From Akkermansiaceae bacterium (lineage in GTDB: Bacteria; Verrucomicrobiota; Verrucomicrobiia; Verrucomicrobiales; Akkermansiaceae): DNA of 34,708 nucleotides. Position numbers and translations under genes: made by a program. This document shows positions 32,246 through 34,708 of this stretch, in pieces. Within the stretch, counting starts at the first letter, position 1, and each line of letters begins with the position of its first letter. Under the pieces are notes generated by a model. That model was not told where the DNA came from, searched no databases, and worked only from the letters and a program-made list of their open reading frames with translations. Location of the stretch: NCBI GenBank assembly GCA_021733795.1, contig JAIPKB010000034.1, forward strand, positions 1-34,708. Reading direction: 5' to 3'.

Positions 32246-33169
32246 TTACCATTCGATGCCCACGCCTTCTTCGGCGATGAGGATTTGTTCGGAGATGCCG
32301 AGGCGGTCGGCTTCCATCAGGAGGCGTTCGAGCGGTTCGTCGTGGGGTTCGTTGCCGAGCGGGAAGGTGGCGTAGTGCATGGGGATGAGCACCTTCGCTC
32401 CGAGATCGACGAAAGCGCGGACCGCCTCCTCCGGGTTCATGTGGACGTCGCGGCCGCTGGGGGCGTCGTAGGCGCCGATCGGCATCAACGCGACATCGAT
32501 CGGATGGCGTCTGCCGATTTCCTTGAAACCCTCGAAGTAGGCGCTGTCGCCGCAGTGGAACACGCTCTTGCCGCCCGCGCGGACGAGGTAGCCACCGTAG
32601 TCGCGGTGGGTGTCGTGAATGAAACGCGCCCCCCAATGGTGGCTTGGGGTATGGAGGATTTCGAGGTGATCGAAGGCCAGGGTGTCCCACACCCGCATCT
32701 CGTGGACGGCGGGAAATCCGAGACGTTGGACGGTTTTCCGGCTGCCGCTTGGCACCACGATCCCTTCCCGGGACTGGAGGATCCGCAGGCTGGGTTTGTG
32801 GAGGTGGTCGAAGTGGGCGTGGGTGACCAGCACCAGATCCACCTCCGGGATCTCTTCGAGCCGCAGTCCGGGGTGGCGCCGGCGTTTCACCGGGCCATGC
32901 CAGCCCGCCCAGTTCGGGTCCACGAGCACCGAGTGATCGGCAAACTGGAGGAAAAACGAAGCGTGGCCGATCCAGGTGATGCGGACGCAGCCGGCAGCGG
33001 GAGGCGAGAGGACCGGAGCCACCGCAGAGCCCACCCGCCGCCGGAACATGCCGGGCACGACGTGGTGGCGGAAAAACTTGAGGTTGCGGGTGGGCCAGCC
33101 CTTTTGCGGCTTGAGGCCGGAATAACGGGTGGGCAGGGGATGTGGGGAATAGTCGCCGGGAGGATTCAT
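32246..33169 (-). CDS. MBL-fold metal-dependent hydrolase, NAPE-PLD/UlaG-like
   Basis: 307 residues. Metal ligands: THAHFDH (H117, H119, D121, H122), HTPSHHWG, FHCGDSAYF and IPMHYATFPL. The HMNPEEAV and GNEPHDEP segments are typical of the NAPE-PLD-like group of the metallo-beta-lactamase superfamily, whose members cleave phosphodiesters or lactones. The bacterial substrate cannot be told from sequence. The N-terminal ~60 residues (LPTRYSGLKPQKGWPTRNLKFFRHH) are the family's usual lead-in; no signal peptide. Start ATG at 33167-33169, with GAGG a few bases upstream. Confidence 0.9.
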   Translation of the reverse strand: MNPPGDYSPHPLPTRYSGLKPQKGWPTRNLKFFRHHVVPGMFRRRVGSAVAPVLSPPAAGCVRITWIGHASFFLQFADHSVLVDPNWAGWHGPVKRRRHPGLRLEEIPEVDLVLVTHAHFDHLHKPSLRILQSREGIVVPSGSRKTVQRLGFPAVHEMRVWDTLAFDHLEILHTPSHHWGARFIHDTHRDYGGYLVRAGGKSVFHCGDSAYFEGFKEIGRRHPIDVALMPIGAYDAPSGRDVHMNPEEAVRAFVDLGAKVLIPMHYATFPLGNEPHDEPLERLLMEADRLGISEQILIAEEGVGIEW

Positions 33170-33203
33170 GGAGTGGCGTCGCGGGGGCCGCGACCGATGG
33201 GGT

Positions 33204-33306
33204 GTCAGGATGAGTCAGGGATGGGTCAGGGATGGGTCAGGGATGAGTCAGGGATGGGTCAGGATGGGTCAGGATGGGTCAGGATGGGTCAGGATGGGTC
33301 AGGATG
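33204..33306. repeat. Tandem 10-11-mer array (GATGGGTCAG) at the 3' end of pyrF
   Basis: About nine head-to-tail GATGGGTCAG(G) units with GATGAGTCAG variants. The array begins at the pyrF stop codon (33299-33301), which is itself part of a unit, and extends toward the MBL-fold gene. Read on the pyrF strand it is CTGACCCATC repeated. Confidence 0.9.
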
Positions 33307-34081
33307 CGGGCGGGTAGGCCACGCTGATTTTTTCCGCCCAGGATTTTGCCCGTTGGCCGAAACCGAGCGAGTCCCCGGCATAAAGGATGCCGCGGGAAAC
33401 ATTGATGACGTCGGGGGCGCGGCGGTCGGCGGCGGCCAGCGCGGCGAGATCGCCACCCTGCGCCCCCAGCCCGGGCACCAGCAGCGGCAGGTCCGGGATG
33501 CGCGGCAAGACCCCGGCCGCGTTGGTGAGGCCCACCACGAAACCGACATCCGTGGCCCGGGCTTCGGCGAGCGCGCGGATGCCCAGGGCGGTCACCAATT
33601 CAAACACCGAGCGTCCGTCCGCCAACGTCTGCTGCTGGAAATCCGCCGAGCCAGGGTTCGAAGTGACGGCGAGCAGATAGACACCCTTGCCCGGCCAGTC
33701 GAGGAATGGCTCCAGCGAATCATAGCCGAGAAACGGATTGAGCGTCACGGCATCCACATTCCACCCGGCGAAGTAGCCTTGGGCGTAGTATTTCTGGGTT
33801 TCCCCGATATCGCTGCGTTTGGCGTCGAGGATGACGGGGACCTCGGCGGGCATGGCGGCGAGGAGGTCCTCGAGCAGGCGGATGCCCTCGATGCCCATGG
33901 CCTCGAAGTAGGCCATATTCGGCTTGAAGGCGGCGGCCCACGGGGTGGTTTCTTCGATGACCTGACGGAGAAAGTCGCGGGCGGTGGCGGCGCCACCGTC
34001 TCCGGGCCGGGGATCGAGCCCCACGCAAAGGCGCGAGCCGGTTTTGGAAATTTGTTGTTGCAGGCGTGCGGAAAAGCGCAT
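33299..34081 (-). CDS. pyrF: Orotidine 5'-phosphate decarboxylase (family 2)
   Basis: 260 residues; it makes UMP from OMP, the last step of pyrimidine synthesis. The start at 34079-34081 (MRFSARLQQQISKTGSRLCVGLDPRPG) fits the family; an upstream start would add 11 residues. Catalytic D-K-D set: D86, K88 and D91 in ILDAKRSDIGET. Also AFKPNMAYFE (51-60), TLNPFLGYDS, and the phosphate-binding C-terminal NVSRGILYAG. ALAEARATDVGFVVG...LLVPGLGAQGGD is typical of the longer family 2 enzymes. It is divergent from the IF-1-like gene. Confidence 0.93.
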   Translation of the reverse strand: MRFSARLQQQISKTGSRLCVGLDPRPGDGGAATARDFLRQVIEETTPWAAAFKPNMAYFEAMGIEGIRLLEDLLAAMPAEVPVILDAKRSDIGETQKYYAQGYFAGWNVDAVTLNPFLGYDSLEPFLDWPGKGVYLLAVTSNPGSADFQQQTLADGRSVFELVTALGIRALAEARATDVGFVVGLTNAAGVLPRIPDLPLLVPGLGAQGGDLAALAAADRRAPDVINVSRGILYAGDSLGFGQRAKSWAEKISVAYPPAS

Positions 34082-34205
34082 GGCCGAATCTGGGGCAGGC
34101 CACCGGATTCTCAAACCCTAAATCAAAAAATCAGCAATGTCAGCACCGGGCCGGAAGCACCTTCGGACTTGTCAGGGGCTCCGGATTGTGAAACTTTCCC
34201 TTTCC

Positions 34206-34472
34206 ATGCCAGATGCTTCGATCCACGCCACCGGGCCAATTCTTGAGAAACTGGGCGAAGGGCTCTACCGCGCCGAGCTGCCCAACGGCAAATCCGTGCT
34301 GGCCCATCTGTCCAAGCGTCTGACGCTGGCGGGTGCCGAATTCGAGCCCGGCCGGATGGTGGTGCTGGAACTCACCCCCTACGATTTTGACCAAGCGCGG
34401 ATTTTACGGGTGGTCGACGAGATGGCTCCTCACCAGTCCGGGGGGGGATGCGATTTGGGCGCGCTGCCATGA
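34206..34472 (+). CDS. infA: Translation initiation factor IF-1-like protein
   Basis: 88 residues. It has the S1-like OB-fold of IF-1: GPILEKLGEGLYRAELPNG, KSVLAHLSKR, then PGRMVVLELTPYDFDQARILRVV, which lines up with the VELSPYDLTKGRI strand of IF-1. The ATG at 34206 is chosen by homology; the frame is open to 34137, but the extra 23 residues do not fit. It has about 15 extra C-terminal residues (HQSGGGCDLGALP) and lacks the usual N-terminal K/E-D-I start, so it may be a second or divergent IF-1 copy. No clear Shine-Dalgarno site. Repeat sequence follows. Confidence 0.7.
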   Translation: MPDASIHATGPILEKLGEGLYRAELPNGKSVLAHLSKRLTLAGAEFEPGRMVVLELTPYDFDQARILRVVDEMAPHQSGGGCDLGALP

Positions 34473-34496
34473 CGGGACCGCTTCAACCAACCATTG

Positions 34497-34708
34497 CCAG
34501 GAATTTGCTGTTCTGGGTTGGTGGGCATGAGGGGCTGGAAGACGGCTTGGCAGGGACCTTTTTCCGAAAGGTCCGCGAGAATGGGTAGCGAATGAACGGC
34601 CGATCCGGCTTTCCCATTCTCGTCTCATTCGCCGGACGCGTCGGAAACGCGTCCCTGCCTATTTCCGGCAGGGACCTTTTTCCGAAAGGTCCGCGAGAAT
34701 GGGTAGCG
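34497..34708. repeat. Block R fragment joined to a MITE-like hairpin element, cut by the window end
   Basis: 34497-34545 matches part of block R (AGGAATTTGCT, GTTGGTG, GCATGAGGGGCT). From 34536 it becomes the GGCAGGGAC element: hairpins at 34554-34574 and 34672-34692 (arms GGACCTTT/AAAGGTCC) and 34634-34654 (arms GGACGCGT/ACGCGTCC, loop CGGAA). The element is related to those at 7763 and 14174 and continues beyond the window. Confidence 0.75.

Noticed and set aside
1..34708. tRNA or rRNA genes
   Set aside because: I looked through the spacers for cloverleaf and TTCGA-type signatures and saw none; a covariance search would settle it.

Overview
The window looks like the chromosome of a GC-rich Verrucomicrobiota bacterium. 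Three things point there: a fused lpxC-fabZ gene, several secreted proteins ending in PDGG-type exosortase sorting signals (VPDSG-CTERM-like), and large extracellular proteins with Calx-beta repeats and a shared '...FYRI' tail. No exosortase, no sigma-54 activator and no tRNA gene was seen in the window.

Layout. 1-6306 (minus strand): partial prfC, recO, a secreted subtilisin, and a fused glycoside hydrolase/GT2 glycosyltransferase whose stop overlaps the subtilisin start by 4 bp. 6449-7765 (plus): lpxC-fabZ, divergent from the fusion gene. 7763-8047: a MITE-like repeat. 8444-9346: a secreted protein with a variant sorting signal. 9793-~11867: a group II intron with its reverse transcriptase, lying between two copies of an 81-bp palindromic repeat. 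12261-14147: thrS without a TGS domain. 14174-14358: a second MITE-like element.

14380-26466 (minus) is the most interesting part. It holds two head-to-tail copies of a two-gene cassette: a small sorted protein with FC(I/V)E and LQNAIW motifs, which I read as a possible Cys-Gln thioester domain, followed after a strong terminator by a giant HELGHNLGL(Y/W)H metalloprotease with PKD, carboxypeptidase-regulatory-like, 6 or 8 Calx-beta and BACON-like modules. 27162-30667 carries three more PDGG-CTERM genes, one truncated. 29634-31611 holds broken remains: the 3' end of a third protease, a duplicated 260-bp block, an internally deleted transposase and a lectin-like fragment. 31796-34472 returns to ordinary genes: an AraC-type regulator, an MBL-fold hydrolase, pyrF and an IF-1-like gene.

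Regulation. All five intact sorted-protein genes (8444, 19646, 26466, 28535, 29972) have a near-perfect sigma-54 -24/-12 promoter. Each also has, 101-124 bp further upstream, a pair of copies of one 17-bp motif (consensus YGWCGGRATTHYTTACA, 10 copies in all), about two or three helical turns apart. This looks like one enhancer-binding-protein regulon. The housekeeping genes lphC-fabZ (lpxC-fabZ), the glycosyltransferase fusion and thrS instead have TTGAAC/TTGACC...GATACT/TAGNCT promoters, two of them so close to the start codon that leaderless mRNAs are likely.

Several interspersed repeat families fill the spacers. One is a family of hairpins whose arms change in a compensating way around a constant loop.
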